Positions 9,166-18,770 of a stretch of DNA of 64,000 nucleotides are shown here, piece by piece. The notes below the pieces were generated by a model, which ran no database searches, had not been told where the DNA came from, and saw only the letters and a list, made by a program, of their open reading frames with translations. Numbering within the stretch: position 1 is the first letter of the stretch; every line of letters begins with the position of its first letter. The stretch lies in assembly GCA_964013575.1 (NCBI GenBank), contig CAXGWP010000003.1, forward strand, positions 37,347 through 101,346. The letters run 5' to 3'. This DNA is from BJGV01 sp964013575 (GTDB lineage: Bacteria > Pseudomonadota > Gammaproteobacteria > Burkholderiales > Nitrosomonadaceae). A program made the translations under genes and the position numbers.

Positions 9166-11025
9166 ATGAATGTATTTTATGAAGAGAAACGCGCCTTAAA
9201 GGTAGGTATAATTCTTTCCAGTAATGTATCCTCACTACAAATAGAAACCCAATATGGCAAACGATCAAAAATTAAAGCTTCTGCAGTTCTTCTTAAATTT
9301 GATAAGCCATCTATATCAGAATTTATAGATTGTGCAAAAAAATTAGCAGATGACATAGATATAAATTTTCTTTGGAATTGCTGTAATTGCGATATAGAAT
9401 TTAATAGTAACTCATTAGCTTCTGAGTATTTTGGCCACCCACCTAATCCGATAGAATCAGCTGCAGTCTTAATGAAACTTCATAGTTCACCAATATATTT
9501 TTACAAAAAAGGTAAAGGTCACTATAAATCTGCCCCACCTCATGCACTAAAATCTGCTCTTATAAGCTATAAGAAGAGGAAAGAACAAGCAGAGAAATTA
9601 TCAATCTATGTTCGAAGTTTAAAAAATTTTATTATACCAGAAGAGCTTAAACCACTATTACCAGAACTCATTTATAAACCAAAAAAGAATACAATTGAAT
9701 GGAAAGCACTAAATGTAGCTTGTACTGAAACAAAGTTAAGTTTGGCGCACCTATTAGATAAATGTGGCGCGATCCCATCTCCACACAATTACCACCTAGA
9801 GCAATTCCAAATACAACAGTTCCCAATTGATATAAAGCTTAATATACCTAATGATAAAGAAAATAAACCAGATAATATAAACTCTCTTCCCATAGCCGAT
9901 GTAGTTGCTTTTAGTATTGATGATGAAAACACCACTGAAATTGATGATGCTTTTTCTGTAACACTTCTACCCCTAGGAAGCTTTCGTATAGGTATACATA
10001 TTGCTGCTCCTTCTTTAGGAATCATTAAAGACTCACCTCTTGACAAGATGGCGGCACACCGACTTTCTACAGTTTATTCACCAGGCAATAAAATTACTAT
10101 GCTGCCAGAGACCGTAATAAACCAATATACCCTTAAAGAAGGTCAAATATGTCCAACTATATCAATGTATATAGAAGTAGCAGATGATTTAACAGTAATT
10201 TCTGTAAATAGTTATATTGAAAGAATAAAAATTAAAGCTAACTTACGGTATGAAGAAGTAGAATTAGATTTTAATGAAGAAAAAATAGCTAGAAATAAAA
10301 TTAACTGCATCTTTGGTCATGAATTAAAATTACTGTGGAACTTTGCTTGTAAAATGCAAGATTCTAGAAGAAAGGCAAATGATGAAAATAATGAAAAAAT
10401 TGACCATATATTTAGCATAAAAAATGGGAATATTATTATTAAAGAAAGACGGCGTGACTCTCCTATTAATAAATTAGTTTCCGAATTAATGATTTTTGTA
10501 AACACTGAATGGGGGAAGCAACTAGCTAACTGTAGAGTTACAGGGATATATCGCAACCAAAATGGTGGAAAAGTAAAAATGAATATGTCGCCAGCAATTC
10601 ACCAGGGATTAGGTGTCTCACAATATGCCTGGTGCAGCTCACCTATACGCCGCTATATTGATCTTATTAATCAAAGACAATTAATATCTATTCTACAGGA
10701 AAATACGCCACCTCACCCAAAAGGGTGTAATAATTTAAAAGAAATTATTACAAACTTTGAAAAGACATATGAAGCGTATAATAAATTCCAACGAAAAATG
10801 GAAAAATATTGGTGTTTGTGCTGGTTGTTACAGAAAAAAATAAAAATCACTAAAGCAATTGTAGTCAGAGAAAACTATGTAAAATTTAACCACCTGCCAC
10901 TTATAGTTCGTGCACCTTCTTTACCAGAAGTATTTCCAGAAGTATATGTTGAGCTGGAAATTCTACATATTGATTTGCTAGAATTAACCATAAATACAAA
11001 ATTTATTAGAAAATTAGAAGCCTAA
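9166..11025 (+). CDS. RNB-domain exoribonuclease (RNase II/R family)
   Basis: This 3'-to-5' exoribonuclease has a central RNB domain with the metal-binding cluster SIDDENTTEIDDAF at about 248-262, matching the conserved aspartates of RNase II. The later SPIRRYIDLINQRQL segment is the conserved arginine/tyrosine helix, with the NQRQ ending I associate with betaproteobacterial versions. The N-terminal 170 residues should form the RNA-binding region. At 619 residues it is shorter than RNase R and lacks an obvious long S1-basic tail. The following tonB-aroE-mtgA order is also betaproteobacterial. Confidence 0.9.
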   Translation: MNVFYEEKRALKVGIILSSNVSSLQIETQYGKRSKIKASAVLLKFDKPSISEFIDCAKKLADDIDINFLWNCCNCDIEFNSNSLASEYFGHPPNPIESAAVLMKLHSSPIYFYKKGKGHYKSAPPHALKSALISYKKRKEQAEKLSIYVRSLKNFIIPEELKPLLPELIYKPKKNTIEWKALNVACTETKLSLAHLLDKCGAIPSPHNYHLEQFQIQQFPIDIKLNIPNDKENKPDNINSLPIADVVAFSIDDENTTEIDDAFSVTLLPLGSFRIGIHIAAPSLGIIKDSPLDKMAAHRLSTVYSPGNKITMLPETVINQYTLKEGQICPTISMYIEVADDLTVISVNSYIERIKIKANLRYEEVELDFNEEKIARNKINCIFGHELKLLWNFACKMQDSRRKANDENNEKIDHIFSIKNGNIIIKERRRDSPINKLVSELMIFVNTEWGKQLANCRVTGIYRNQNGGKVKMNMSPAIHQGLGVSQYAWCSSPIRRYIDLINQRQLISILQENTPPHPKGCNNLKEIITNFEKTYEAYNKFQRKMEKYWCLCWLLQKKIKITKAIVVRENYVKFNHLPLIVRAPSLPEVFPEVYVELEILHIDLLELTINTKFIRKLEA

Positions 11026-11136
11026 AATATAGCCTAACAATATGATTAATATGCCATGGTTACTTACAATAAATGAATTAGTAAATTCCCAGCTTAAATT
11101 CTATATACTTCTAACACATTGACTTCTACAGAAAAT

Positions 11137-12036
11137 ATGCCTGAATTTATACTAGCCTTATTACGAGGTTGGTTACTTGACCCATCATCACGTCTAAATC
11201 TATCTATACTTATATCCCTCATAATACATATATTTATAGTATTTGGTATCACCTTTAAACTTTCTGAAACATTAAATAATAAAAAGGCCATGCCATTAGA
11301 AGTAGTACTAGTAAACAAGAAATCTAAATCAGAGCCTATTAAAGCAATGTCTATGGCACAAGCAAATCTAGATGGAGGGGGAAATACTGATAAAAATAAG
11401 CGCGCCAAGACTCCTTTTCCTAAGCTTCCTATAAATAAACAATCAAATGACTTACTAAGAGCTAAACAAAGAACAAAACAGCTAGAACTAGAAACAAAAA
11501 AATTAATGGCAGCTGTTAATAGAAAGAAGAAAATTCTTCAACCTAATTTAAATAAAGAAAAATCAAAAAATAAAATAAAAAATCTAAGTGCAGCTGATTT
11601 ACTTCAAAGTAGCCGTGAAATTATCCGACTAGAAGCACAGATAGCAAAAGATTACGAAGCATATCAGAAACGGCCAAAACGTAAATATATTGGAGCACGC
11701 ACAAAAGAATACCGCTTTGCACGTTATGTAGAAGACTGGCGCACTAAAGTAGAGCGTATTGGGAATTTAAATTACCCTGAAGCAGCTAAAAAAGATAGGC
11801 TCTATGGGACTCTAATACTAACAGTTGGCATTATGGCAAATGGTACAATTGAATCAATTGAAATTAATCGATCATCAGGAAATAGAGTCTTAGATCAAGC
11901 TGCTATAAATATAGTGAAACTTGCAGGACAAAGTGGATTTTCTCCCTTTCCTCCTGATATAAGTATAGATACTGACATCCTTCATATCACACGTACATGG
12001 ATGTTTACACGTTCAGATGCACTAGCGAGCAAATAA
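11137..12036 (+). CDS. tonB: TonB-family energy transducer
   Basis: The protein has a short cytoplasmic segment, one N-terminal membrane helix (about residues 21-43, LNLSILISLIIHIFIVFGI), a long lysine-rich helical periplasmic linker, and a C-terminal TonB domain. That domain is marked by NYPEAAKKDRLYGTLILTV and IEINRSSGNRVLDQAAINIV. It couples the proton-motive force to outer-membrane receptors. I start at the ATG at 11137 (299 residues); the frame also has a TTG at 11119 that adds six residues. It lies between the RNB gene and aroE. No exbB/exbD is nearby. Confidence 0.85.
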   Translation: MPEFILALLRGWLLDPSSRLNLSILISLIIHIFIVFGITFKLSETLNNKKAMPLEVVLVNKKSKSEPIKAMSMAQANLDGGGNTDKNKRAKTPFPKLPINKQSNDLLRAKQRTKQLELETKKLMAAVNRKKKILQPNLNKEKSKNKIKNLSAADLLQSSREIIRLEAQIAKDYEAYQKRPKRKYIGARTKEYRFARYVEDWRTKVERIGNLNYPEAAKKDRLYGTLILTVGIMANGTIESIEINRSSGNRVLDQAAINIVKLAGQSGFSPFPPDISIDTDILHITRTWMFTRSDALASK

Positions 12037-12050
12037 ATTGGAATAAAATT

Positions 12051-12872
12051 ATGTCTGATGCTTACGCCGTTATTGGTAATCCTATTATCCACAGTAAATC
12101 ACCAATGATCCATACTGCATTCTCAAAACAAACCAAGCAGGAAATGCAATATAAAGCTCTATTTGCACCACTCAATGGCTTCACTAAAGCAGTTAAAGCT
12201 TTCAAAAAAAATAATGGAAGGGGGATGAATGTAACTATCCCCTTCAAATTTAGCGCTTATAAAATTTCAACTCATCTGAGTCAGCATGCTAAAGCCGCAC
12301 ACTCTGTCAATACATTAGTATTTAGTAATACTGGGATTTATGGGCATAATACAGATGGAATTGGCCTAATACGAGATATTGTTAATAACTTAGGCTTTAC
12401 AATTACATCTAAAAAGATACTCCTTTGCGGGGCTGGTGGCGCTGCAAGTGGAATACTACTCTCACTATTAAAAGAAAATCCACATACAATAGTAATTACA
12501 AATCGCACCATACAAAAAGCATATAAATTAAAGAACCAGTTTTCATCCTTTAATAATATTGTCGCCTCTAATAACAATATAGAAATTGCCAAGAAGAAAT
12601 TTGACCTTGTAATTAATGCAACCTCTACAAGCCTGATTGGAGAACCATTAATCCTACCCAAAAATATATTTTCTTCTAAATCAATGGCATATGATTTGAT
12701 GTACAGTAACAAGCAAACTCCGTTCTTACAATTTGCCGAGAAAGAAGGCGCAAAATACCTATCAGATGGAACAGGCATGCTAGTGGAACAAGCTGCTGAG
12801 TCATTTCTACTTTGGCGTGGAATTAGGCCTAGAACTAAAGAGATAATTAAGAATATTAGAAATGCACCTTAA
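12051..12872 (+). CDS. aroE: Shikimate dehydrogenase
   Basis: AroE reduces 3-dehydroshikimate to shikimate with NADPH in aromatic amino acid synthesis. The start MSDAYAVIGNPIIHSKSP carries the shikimate-binding SxS pocket. The catalytic lysine is in NVTIPFKFSA and the aspartate in HNTDGIG, and the NADP loop is LLCGAGGAASG. Starting at the ATG at 12051 gives 273 residues, the usual length; an upstream in-frame extension to 11997 lies inside tonB and is not family-like. It sits 14 bases after tonB and just before mtgA. Confidence 0.95.
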   Translation: MSDAYAVIGNPIIHSKSPMIHTAFSKQTKQEMQYKALFAPLNGFTKAVKAFKKNNGRGMNVTIPFKFSAYKISTHLSQHAKAAHSVNTLVFSNTGIYGHNTDGIGLIRDIVNNLGFTITSKKILLCGAGGAASGILLSLLKENPHTIVITNRTIQKAYKLKNQFSSFNNIVASNNNIEIAKKKFDLVINATSTSLIGEPLILPKNIFSSKSMAYDLMYSNKQTPFLQFAEKEGAKYLSDGTGMLVEQAAESFLLWRGIRPRTKEIIKNIRNAP

Positions 12873-12888
12873 GTACAAATTTTAAAGA

Positions 12889-13596
12889 ATGAATAAAAAA
12901 AAACATAGATACTTTCCATGGAAAATTCTATTCTTCTTTTTTTGTCTAATTTTTTTCTATCAAACCTGGATTTTCTGTCAGATAGTTTACTTAAATTTTT
13001 ATAACCCATCCACCAGCGCATTCATGCAATATCGATTGAATTCACAAAAAAAAAATAGGCCTGAAACTGAAATAAAATTACAATACAAGTGGGTATCTTA
13101 TGACCTTATCCCAAACCATCTTAAACGTGCAGTTATTGCTGCTGAAGATTCTAAATTTATGAGTCATAATGGATTTGACTATAAAGCTATACAAATAGCC
13201 TTAAAAAAAAACATAAAAGAAAGAAAAATTGTTGCTGGGGGCTCTACTATAAGTCAACAGCTTGCAAAGAATTTATTCCTTTCTACAGAAAAAACCATTT
13301 TACGTAAAATAGAAGAAGCCATTATTACACTAATGTTAGAAAGTGTAATGACCAAACGAAGAATTCTAGAGATTTATTTAAACATCATTGAATGGGGAGA
13401 CAATGTATTTGGTATAAATGCTGCAGCTTCTCATTATTATGATATTCATATTTCTTCTCTTTCAATACAACAATCTTCCCACCTGGCAGCTATGATTCCA
13501 AACCCTAATTTTTATGATAAAAATCGAGATTCTCCATTATTATTAAAAAAAGCAGATATCATTCAACATAGATTAGCCTCTGCAAAGATTCCATAA
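12889..13596 (+). CDS. mtgA: Monofunctional biosynthetic peptidoglycan transglycosylase
   Basis: MtgA polymerises lipid II into glycan strands at the outer face of the inner membrane. One N-terminal helix (about residues 9-34) anchors a GT51 domain. The catalytic glutamate lies in AAEDSKFMSHNGFD, and the second conserved block is GGSTISQQLAKNLFLS, followed by RKIEEAIITLMLE and LNIIEWGDNVFGINAAA. Length (235) is normal. It follows aroE by 16 bases in the conserved tonB-aroE-mtgA group. Confidence 0.94.
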   Translation: MNKKKHRYFPWKILFFFFCLIFFYQTWIFCQIVYLNFYNPSTSAFMQYRLNSQKKNRPETEIKLQYKWVSYDLIPNHLKRAVIAAEDSKFMSHNGFDYKAIQIALKKNIKERKIVAGGSTISQQLAKNLFLSTEKTILRKIEEAIITLMLESVMTKRRILEIYLNIIEWGDNVFGINAAASHYYDIHISSLSIQQSSHLAAMIPNPNFYDKNRDSPLLLKKADIIQHRLASAKIP

Positions 13597-13732
13597 TACC
13601 TTTAAATATCAGCTTAAAATTGCAATGAAATAAATTTAAATGCAATCACCCAATCTTCTAATAAATATTCGACGTATATATTTATATTCCTTACAATTCA
13701 GTAGTCTTTTCTATTTATTGGAACGGCCTACC

Positions 13733-15178
13733 ATGAAAAATCCAACTAATCATAGCAATAGTGAAACAGATAATCCAAATAAACACCTCCAAAAAGTAGT
13801 TAATTTATTAAGTAGGAATAAGCTTGTAACAGGTTTTGTTCAAATGCAAGATGAGAAAAGGGAATTAAGTGAATCTTTAGTTCATAAACAGAATTTATCT
13901 GAATTGCGGACATTGCTTGATATGCTTCATCCTGCTGATATTGCATACATTCTAGAAGCATTACCTCTAGACGAACGTATTATAGTATGGGAAATGGTTA
14001 AATTAGAGCAATATGGGGAAACATTATTAGAGACCTCAGATGCTGTTCGGGAAACATTAATTTCAACTATGAACAATAATAAGTTAGTAGCTGCCACAGG
14101 GCAATTAAATGTCGATGAAATAGCTGATCTAGCCCCAGATCTACCGAACGATGTTCTTGATAATCTTTTTCAGAAGCTTCCCATAGCAGAACGTGAAAAA
14201 TTACGTGCAGCTATGTCTTATCCAGAAGATGCTGTAGGTGCACTAATGGACTTTGATATGGTAACTGTACGAGAGGATATAAAATTAGAAGTAGTTTTAC
14301 GTTATCTACGGCGCCTAAAAAAATTACCTGACCACACAGATCAGCTGTTTATAATAGATAGAAATGAAAACCTAATAGGTGTACTACCTGTAAACCTTCT
14401 ACTAGTCAATGATCCTAATGTTGAAGTATCAGAATTAATGTCAAAAAAAATGATGAAACTTCATCCTAATGACAAAGCACAACAGGCAACACATGCATTT
14501 GAACGATATAATCTAGTTACTTCCCCAGTAGTAGATATAAATAATAAATTATTAGGCAGAGTCTCTGTCAATGAAGTTATAGATTTTATTCGTGAAGAAT
14601 CTGAAAATGAAGCACTAAATTTAGCAGGTCTACGCGAAGAAGAGGACTTATTTGCACCTGTATGGAAAAGCATAAAAAATCGCTGGGTTTGGCTAGCAAT
14701 AAATTTAATAACAGCCTTTATTGCATCCCGTGTAATAGGAGTATTTGAGGGGTCTATTGAAAAATTAGTAGCTCTAGCAGCTCTTATGCCAATTATTGCT
14801 AGCATAGGGGGAAATTCTGGTAATCAAACTATTACCATGATCGTCCGTGCACTAGCGTTAGGTCACCTTAACACTAATAATGCAGGAAAATTATTTGCTA
14901 AAGAAATTGGTGTCAGTTCTGCCAATGGCCTAGTTTGCGGCAGCATAGTTGGATTATTTGCTTTTATCATTTATGAAAATATCCAACTTAGCTTAGTAAT
15001 GACTTTGGCAATGACATTAACGTTCTTATTAGCTGCAATATTAGGCGTACTCGTTCCATTAACACTGCAAAAATTTAGTCGTGACCCCGCAAAAGGATCC
15101 AATGTAGTAGTCACTGCAATAATAGACAGCGGTGGATTTTTTATCTTTCTAGGTCTAGCCACACTATTATTGATATAA
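13733..15178 (+). CDS. mgtE: Magnesium transporter MgtE
   Basis: The 481-residue protein has the MgtE plan: an N-terminal helical domain (about 30-150), two CBS domains (about 170-300) that sense cytosolic Mg2+, and a C-terminal five-helix pore. The pore segment ALMPIIASIGGNSGNQT contains the conserved GNxGNQ-type residues. The ATG at 13733 (MKNPTNHSN) is preferred, because the in-frame extension to 13640 is hydrophobic and not family-like. Conductance is normally gated by Mg2+ binding to the CBS domains. It converges on lysA with a 90-base gap. Confidence 0.92.
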   Translation: MKNPTNHSNSETDNPNKHLQKVVNLLSRNKLVTGFVQMQDEKRELSESLVHKQNLSELRTLLDMLHPADIAYILEALPLDERIIVWEMVKLEQYGETLLETSDAVRETLISTMNNNKLVAATGQLNVDEIADLAPDLPNDVLDNLFQKLPIAEREKLRAAMSYPEDAVGALMDFDMVTVREDIKLEVVLRYLRRLKKLPDHTDQLFIIDRNENLIGVLPVNLLLVNDPNVEVSELMSKKMMKLHPNDKAQQATHAFERYNLVTSPVVDINNKLLGRVSVNEVIDFIREESENEALNLAGLREEEDLFAPVWKSIKNRWVWLAINLITAFIASRVIGVFEGSIEKLVALAALMPIIASIGGNSGNQTITMIVRALALGHLNTNNAGKLFAKEIGVSSANGLVCGSIVGLFAFIIYENIQLSLVMTLAMTLTFLLAAILGVLVPLTLQKFSRDPAKGSNVVVTAIIDSGGFFIFLGLATLLLI

Positions 15179-15268
15179 ATAAATTCTCATTATTCATGAA
15201 GGAATAACAATATCTATAAATAACTTTTATTCTATGAAACTTAGTATTTAATAATCCTAAATAATCTA

Positions 15269-16522
15269 CTATGGTAAAATCATCTCATTAGCAAATAATT
15301 CATCTATAGATTCTCTTCTTCTAATAAGGTGAGTACTATCATCATATACCATTACTTCAGCAGCTCGGGGTCGACTATTATAATTAGAACTCATACTCAT
15401 ACCATAAGCCCCAGCAGACATAACAGCAAGCAAATCTCCCTGTGATAAAGAAAGTTCCCTATCATATCCAAGAAAATCTCCTGTTTCACATACAGGTCCA
15501 ACTATCTGATAAGGCTTAGTTTTCTTTTTATTTGTAATAACTGGTAAAATTTCATGGTAAGCATCATATAATGCTGGACGAAGCAAATCATTCATAGCAG
15601 CATCTACTATAGCAAAATTACGATAAGGCGTATGTTTCAAATATTCTACTCTAGTCAGCAATACTCCTGCATTCCCCACTAGGGATCTACCCGGCTCTAT
15701 TAACATACGATGAGTACGATTACCAAGACCTGCACATAATGCTGCAATATAGTTCCGAGGTGATGGTGGGATCTCTTGTGAATAGCGAATTCCTAGCCCA
15801 CCCCCACAATCAAGATGCTCGATTTTAATTTTTTTATTCTCTAATCGATCTAATAAGCCAATTACTTTCTCACTAGCTTCAGAGAATGGAGCAAGTTCAA
15901 TTAACTGAGATCCAATATGAAAATCCAATCCAGTCATATGAATATTAGGAAGATTTTTTCCTAAAAGATAAAGCTTCTCGGCCTCATCAAATGGGACTCC
16001 AAATTTATTCTCTTTAAGCCCAGTAGAAATATATGGATGAGTTTTTGCATCTACATCTGGATTAACTCTCATGCTAACAGAAGCTATTTTATTCATTCCC
16101 TTTGCAATTTGACTTAAAGCTCTAAGTTCAGCTTCTGATTCTACATTAAAACACAAAATATTTACTGAAAGTGCGGCTTGTATCTCAGCACTACTCTTTC
16201 CCACACCAGAAAAAACTATTTTTTTTGGGTCCCCCCCAACTTTAAGCACCCGTTGCAGCTCTCCTCCAGAAACTATATCGAACCCACTACCTAACTTTGA
16301 AAATATATCAAGAATAGCAATACTAGGGTTAGCCTTAACCGCATAGCATATTAAATGCTTCCTATCAGCAAATGCTGCATCAAGTTCTCTATAAGCATTA
16401 ACTAATGCTGATCGAGAATAGACATAACATGGAGTACCAAATTCTTGGGCAATTTTTTCCAGAGAAACTGATTCAATAGAAAGTGTAGTAGCACGATATG
16501 AAAAAATAGGAAAATCAATCAA
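15269..16522 (-). CDS. lysA: Diaminopimelate decarboxylase (TTG start)
   Basis: LysA decarboxylates meso-diaminopimelate to lysine with pyridoxal phosphate. The PLP lysine lies in HLICYAVKANPS, the glycine loop is DCGGGLGI, and the interface residues are in GPVCETGDFL with the active-site cysteine. The 417-residue protein is full length and begins at TTG (16522-16520), since no in-frame ATG precedes the conserved FSYR segment. The TTG overlaps the TGA stop of the upstream lipoprotein gene as TTGA, implying translational coupling. The lptM-lysA pairing is standard in proteobacteria. Confidence 0.94.
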   Translation of the reverse strand: MIDFPIFSYRATTLSIESVSLEKIAQEFGTPCYVYSRSALVNAYRELDAAFADRKHLICYAVKANPSIAILDIFSKLGSGFDIVSGGELQRVLKVGGDPKKIVFSGVGKSSAEIQAALSVNILCFNVESEAELRALSQIAKGMNKIASVSMRVNPDVDAKTHPYISTGLKENKFGVPFDEAEKLYLLGKNLPNIHMTGLDFHIGSQLIELAPFSEASEKVIGLLDRLENKKIKIEHLDCGGGLGIRYSQEIPPSPRNYIAALCAGLGNRTHRMLIEPGRSLVGNAGVLLTRVEYLKHTPYRNFAIVDAAMNDLLRPALYDAYHEILPVITNKKKTKPYQIVGPVCETGDFLGYDRELSLSQGDLLAVMSAGAYGMSMSSNYNSRPRAAEVMVYDDSTHLIRRRESIDELFANEMILP

Positions 16523-16650
16523 TTATTTTTCCCTTCTTCCTTAGAATCTTGCTTATCTATTATTTTATTTTCTGGTAGATAAAGCGGTCCTTTTAATCCG
16601 CACGATCCCAAAATAAAAACTAACAAAATGACACTACTTAATATTCGCAT
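16519..16650 (-). CDS. lptM: LptM/YifL-type small lipoprotein
   Basis: A 43-codon frame reads MRILSSVILLVFILGSCGLK and then GPLYLPENK plus a charged tail. It has a short positive start, a hydrophobic signal segment, and a lipobox L-G-S-C with the lipidated cysteine at position 17. The CGLKGPLYLP segment after the cysteine is the hallmark of LptM (YifL), which helps the LptDE translocon mature. Its stop overlaps the lysA start. The position directly upstream of lysA agrees with the usual proteobacterial arrangement. Confidence 0.88.
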   Translation of the reverse strand: MRILSSVILLVFILGSCGLKGPLYLPENKIIDKQDSKEEGKNN

Positions 16651-16744
16651 AAAAAATTTCCAAAATTACACATATAAAATACTAACACAATTAAAATTCA
16701 ATAAATAATCATAGGTATACTTAATGATCTAAGTAAATCCATAT

Positions 16745-17500
16745 TCATCCAATTTTATTTAATTCATTCCTAATAACTAAGTAATTTGGACAAATACTTT
16801 CAACTATTCTCCAAAATGCAGCAGAATGATTCATTTCAATAAGATGTGATAACTCATGAGCAATAACATAATCTATCAAATGAATTGATAAATGGATTAA
16901 TCTCCAATTCAAATGAACAATACCGCGTATATCACAACTACCCCATTGAGTTCTTGCATTTGACAACCTCAATTGCGGCGTTACCACTTGAAGCTTCTCT
17001 GCGAAATATTTAATACGTTCACTAAAACAGATATGTGCCTGCTGGTAATACCATTCCATTACAGTTTTCTCAATTTCCTGAGCAGATATTATGGAAGGCA
17101 AAGGTAACTCCAATTGCCCCCTTTCCTCTTTAGACTGTATTTTCACTGGAATCATTTTCATGGTTCCAGTAGACGTTTTAGATATTTTCCATGGCTTCCC
17201 AAGAAGTGGAAAAATAGCTGACTCCTCCCATACCAACCTAATTAATTTTTTCTTTTTCCATTCATCAAGTTTCCTAAGAATCCAAAATCTCTTTTCCTTT
17301 AATACAAACTCAATCCGACTCAATTTCTCAATGATAGGGGCACTAATAGTTAAACCATCACTATCTATTTTAATATTTATTGATTTACATTTACGCCTTC
17401 TTAAAAAATATAGAATTTCTTTATCATTTAGAATGATACGATGCACACTCCTTTTAATTACTTTTCTATTATTTAATAAAGAAAGTGAATATTTCCTCAT
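16745..17500 (-). CDS. YgjP-like M48-type metallopeptidase domain protein (SprT-like)
   Basis: The 251-residue protein belongs to the YgjP (DUF45) family. The zinc motif is HELSHLIEMNHSAAFW, with HExxH plus a downstream histidine, at about residues 209-225, and RTQWGSCDIRGIVHLNWRLI precedes it as in the family. It is probably a soluble metal-dependent protease or a DNA-protein crosslink-type hydrolase; no substrate is known. It is the last gene of the minus-strand run glyQ-glyS-gmhB-plsC-ygjP and lies 5 bases after plsC. Confidence 0.85.
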   Translation of the reverse strand: MRKYSLSLLNNRKVIKRSVHRIILNDKEILYFLRRRKCKSINIKIDSDGLTISAPIIEKLSRIEFVLKEKRFWILRKLDEWKKKKLIRLVWEESAIFPLLGKPWKISKTSTGTMKMIPVKIQSKEERGQLELPLPSIISAQEIEKTVMEWYYQQAHICFSERIKYFAEKLQVVTPQLRLSNARTQWGSCDIRGIVHLNWRLIHLSIHLIDYVIAHELSHLIEMNHSAAFWRIVESICPNYLVIRNELNKIG

Positions 17501-17505
17501 TTTAT

Positions 17506-18237
17506 TTAAGTAATATCTTTACCACATATACGAATCATTTCTAATTCAATCCACTCCTCTACTTTATTATTTAGTTCACTAGCGCCCATCCCTACAGGAT
17601 CTATCAGCTCACCAATACTAACTGTTATAGTCCCAGGAAATTTAATAAAGGAGTTTCTCCCCCAAAGCATCCCAGCATTATGCGCAACTGGAACTACTGG
17701 CACACCAGTTTTTGTTGCCAACAATGCACCACCAATTCCATATTTCCCTTTTTTACCAGGTTCTATACGTGTACCCTCAGGGAAAACAACTACCCAAAGC
17801 CCTTTATCTAATCTGTCCCTCCCCTGTTTAATGATTTGTTTTAGTGCAGCTCTACCTAAATTCCGATTTATCGCGATAGGGTCTGTCATTGCTAGACCCC
17901 AACCAAAGAATGGAATATAAAGTAACTCTTTCTTTAAGACCCATACTTGCGGCGGGAAAATCTGCTGGAAAGCAAGTGTCTCCCAAGCTGATTGATGTTT
18001 TGATAGTATAATAGCAGGTTCTCTTGGAATATTCTCAATCCCCAATACACAATAATGAATTCCACATACTACTCTAGAAAGAAACAGCATTATATGTGCC
18101 CACCCAGAAATAATAAAATATCGCTTAGAAGGAGGCAATGGATATGAAGCTAAGACAATTAATGTATAAAATGGAGTAATTATAATTTGTAATAGAAGAT
18201 AAATTGCCGAACGTAAGGCTGCAATAACAAGCTTCAT
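17506..18237 (-). CDS. plsC: 1-acyl-sn-glycerol-3-phosphate acyltransferase
   Basis: PlsC acylates lysophosphatidic acid to phosphatidic acid at the inner membrane. Block I is SKHQSAWET, in the HxxxxD/E form with glutamate, and block III is VVFPEGTRIEPG. Between them PIAINRNLGRAALKQ forms block II. An N-terminal hydrophobic helix (about 8-30) anchors it. The 243-residue length is typical. It overlaps the gmhB-like gene by 4 bases (ATGA-type), an arrangement seen across betaproteobacteria. Confidence 0.93.
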   Translation of the reverse strand: MKLVIAALRSAIYLLLQIIITPFYTLIVLASYPLPPSKRYFIISGWAHIMLFLSRVVCGIHYCVLGIENIPREPAIILSKHQSAWETLAFQQIFPPQVWVLKKELLYIPFFGWGLAMTDPIAINRNLGRAALKQIIKQGRDRLDKGLWVVVFPEGTRIEPGKKGKYGIGGALLATKTGVPVVPVAHNAGMLWGRNSFIKFPGTITVSIGELIDPVGMGASELNNKVEEWIELEMIRICGKDIT

Positions 18238-18764
18238 TTAAGTAAATTATCAACAACAGAAGCCAGATCAGAGAATATTTTTATATTCTTAGGAAGACTC
18301 TTTGTATTCTTTGTTTTTCTACCTCTACCAGTAAGAACCATAACTGGCATCGCACCTACAGATGCTGCGGCTTTTAGGTACCGTAAGCTATCTCCAACAA
18401 TAAAAACATTATTTATACCAATACCAAATCGTTGAGCAACCTCCTGAAACATTGCAATCAATAATCTATTACAATTATATTTTTCAGCATCTAACTGTGG
18501 GCTCAGAAATATTGCATCTATGCGCCCTCCAACCTGATTCACAGCCTTGCACATTTTATCATTAATAGCATTAAATCTTGGCATATCAATAATTTTTCGG
18601 TAACAAGACCGATTACTAGCAATAACTATCCGGTAACCCATTTGATTTAGATATAACATGGCCTCTAAGCTTCCCTGAATTGGTATCCATTCAACAGAAG
18701 ACCTAGTGTTAGCATCACTATAATTATTTATTACTCCTTCTTGATCAAGAATAATTAATTTCAT
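18234..18764 (-). CDS. gmhB: GmhB-like HAD protein with degenerate active site
   Basis: Position and overall sequence match D,D-heptose-1,7-bisphosphate phosphatase, which acts in ADP-heptose synthesis for LPS core. Key positions are altered. Motif I is DQEGV at residues 7-11 rather than DxDGV, so the second aspartate is glutamate. The usual zinc loop CPH...CxCRKP is replaced by SPQ (88-90) and NCNRLL, leaving one cysteine. Motif II reads ASNRSC rather than ATNQSG, and motif IV is GDSLRY with Tyr129 where Asp is expected. The frame is intact and length (176) normal. It is either inactive or has changed function. It overlaps plsC and follows glyS by 6 bases. Confidence 0.82.
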   Translation of the reverse strand: MKLIILDQEGVINNYSDANTRSSVEWIPIQGSLEAMLYLNQMGYRIVIASNRSCYRKIIDMPRFNAINDKMCKAVNQVGGRIDAIFLSPQLDAEKYNCNRLLIAMFQEVAQRFGIGINNVFIVGDSLRYLKAAASVGAMPVMVLTGRGRKTKNTKSLPKNIKIFSDLASVVDNLLK

Positions 18765-18770
18765 TAATTA

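Noticed and set aside
10317..10556. Minus-strand 79-codon frame opposite the RNB exonuclease
   Set aside because: Shadow frame within the RNB gene; no independent signals.
12338..12778. Minus-strand 146-codon frame opposite aroE
   Set aside because: Antisense shadow of aroE, whose motifs are complete and in frame.
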